Below, one piece after another: positions 6,290-6,824 of a DNA stretch of 6,824 nt. The stretch spans positions 1 through 6,824 of the forward strand of contig SDNV01000141.1 in NCBI GenBank assembly GCA_004524515.1. The letters are read 5' to 3'. The notes beneath the pieces were generated by a model. The model searched no databases. It had not been told where the DNA came from and worked only from the letters and a program-made list of their open reading frames with translations. Position 1 is the first letter of the stretch, and each line of letters opens with the position of its first letter. Source of the stretch: Promethearchaeota archaeon. GTDB lineage: Archaea > Asgardarchaeota > Lokiarchaeia > Sigynarchaeales > SOKP01. Position numbers and translations under genes: made by a program.

Positions 6290-6824
6290 CTATATAAGGT
6301 CCCTAAAATTCCAAATTTTTACTGTTTTATCCCATGAACCACTGAAAATATAGTTACCATCAGGAGAGAATGCAACTGATCTAACTGCATCCTCATGTCC
6401 TTGAAGCGTTTCAACAAGCTTCCAAGAATGTAATTCCCACAATTTTATTGTGTTATCTAAGGAAGCAGAAATCATAAATTTTCCATTGGGAGAAAGTGCT
6501 ATCGCATCAACGGAACCTTTATGCCCCTCAAGTATATGAACAAGAATCTCAGTATTATAATCATAAATAAAAATTCTGCAATTTTCCTTGGGAATAAAAT
6601 ATGTTAATCCACATATAATATATTTACCATACGGAGATAAAATCATGGAACTAATAGGTTCTTCCTGCCATGTTATTTTCTTTTTAATCATTGAAGTGGC
6701 AATTTCCCAGATTCGTATACTACAATCAACTCCTAATATATTTCCTGAACCACTTAAAATATAGTTTCCATCGGGAGAGAATTGGACAACTCGAATTTTT
6801 TCACTATGCCCTTCAAACGTATTC
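6290..6824 (-). CDS. WD40-repeat protein, N-terminal part beyond window edge
   Basis: The frame stays open to the right edge, so the ATG at 6691 is internal and the visible part is the C-terminal 177 residues. Four WD40 blades can be read. Blade 1: EGHSEKIRVVQFSPDGNYIL with the variant end CSIRIWEI. Blade 2 is degenerate: SSMILSPYGKYIICG, ending CRIFIYDY. Blade 3: EGHKGSVDAIALSPNGKFM, ending NTIKLWEL. Blade 4: QGHEDAVRSVAFSPDGNYIF, ending KTVKIWNF. The GH and WD-type dipeptides and the SPDG turns are the family's hallmark. The protein ends directly after blade 4, as expected for a closing propeller blade. WD40 propellers are protein-interaction platforms and have no catalysis of their own. 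Any effector domain (kinase, NTPase, protease) would lie outside the window. Blades 1 and 2 carry insertions before the last strand. Confidence 0.93.
   Translation of the reverse strand, partial: NTFEGHSEKIRVVQFSPDGNYILSGSGNILGVDCSIRIWEIATSMIKKKITWQEEPISSMILSPYGKYIICGLTYFIPKENCRIFIYDYNTEILVHILEGHKGSVDAIALSPNGKFMISASLDNTIKLWELHSWKLVETLQGHEDAVRSVAFSPDGNYIFSGSWDKTVKIWNFRDLI
6336..6371. repeat. 36 bp intragenic direct repeat, unit A (WD40 blade 4)
   Basis: This segment matches 6747-6782 at 33 of 36 bases in the same orientation. Both encode FSPDGNYI[F/L]SGS on the minus strand. The near-identity of the nucleotides as well as the residues suggests recent blade duplication or gene conversion inside the WD40 gene. 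Confidence 0.8.
6747..6782. repeat. 36 bp intragenic direct repeat, unit B (WD40 blade 1)
   Basis: This is the partner of 6336-6371, differing at three positions. It encodes FSPDGNYILSGS in blade 1 of the WD40 protein. The two intermediate blades (FIPKEN and SPNG blades) do not share this level of nucleotide identity. Confidence 0.8.

Overview
The window is visibly AT-rich, densely coded DNA. Most genes show no strong Shine-Dalgarno site, and the phosphohexomutase gene has an archaeal-style TATA-like box close to its start. An archaeon is the best fit. An Asgard (Lokiarchaeia-like) source is my guess, based on the WD40 protein, the long coiled-coil proteins and the general codon style. No rRNA or marker gene is present to prove it, and a low-GC bacterium is not excluded.

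Left part (1-2181), sugar metabolism: the 3' end of a ROK-family sugar kinase (+) converges, with a 24 bp gap, on a complete phosphoglucomutase/phosphomannomutase/phosphoglucosamine-mutase family gene (-). Both enzymes handle hexose phosphates. After a 256 bp divergent intergenic region comes a GNAT acetyltransferase fused to a YoaP-like thioredoxin-fold domain (2438-3220, +).

Right part (about 3390-6247): three consecutive same-strand genes encode paralogous coiled-coil proteins of about 264, 286 and 239 residues. Each has a conserved N-terminal cap (IDW...KP...K.K..G..LLDLR.K...LE), a long charged coiled-coil rod of different length, and a conserved C-terminal hairpin (I..LM..KGF.S.KE). The family is one I do not recognise. 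Each gene has its own intergenic leader of about 170-250 bp, so they look like separately transcribed tandem duplicates. In the first and third copies the conserved cap extends upstream of the first ATG/GTG/TTG codon in frame. No canonical start exists between the preceding in-frame stop and the cap. Both have a GGTGGTT motif at the same distance from a near-cognate codon (ATA or CTG), which suggests non-canonical initiation. This is the most unusual thing in the window.

Right edge (6290-6824, -): the C-terminal end of a WD40-repeat protein, four blades visible, converging on the third coiled-coil gene. I see no tRNA, rRNA, CRISPR array, insertion sequence or integrase, and no gap longer than 300 bp without a gene.
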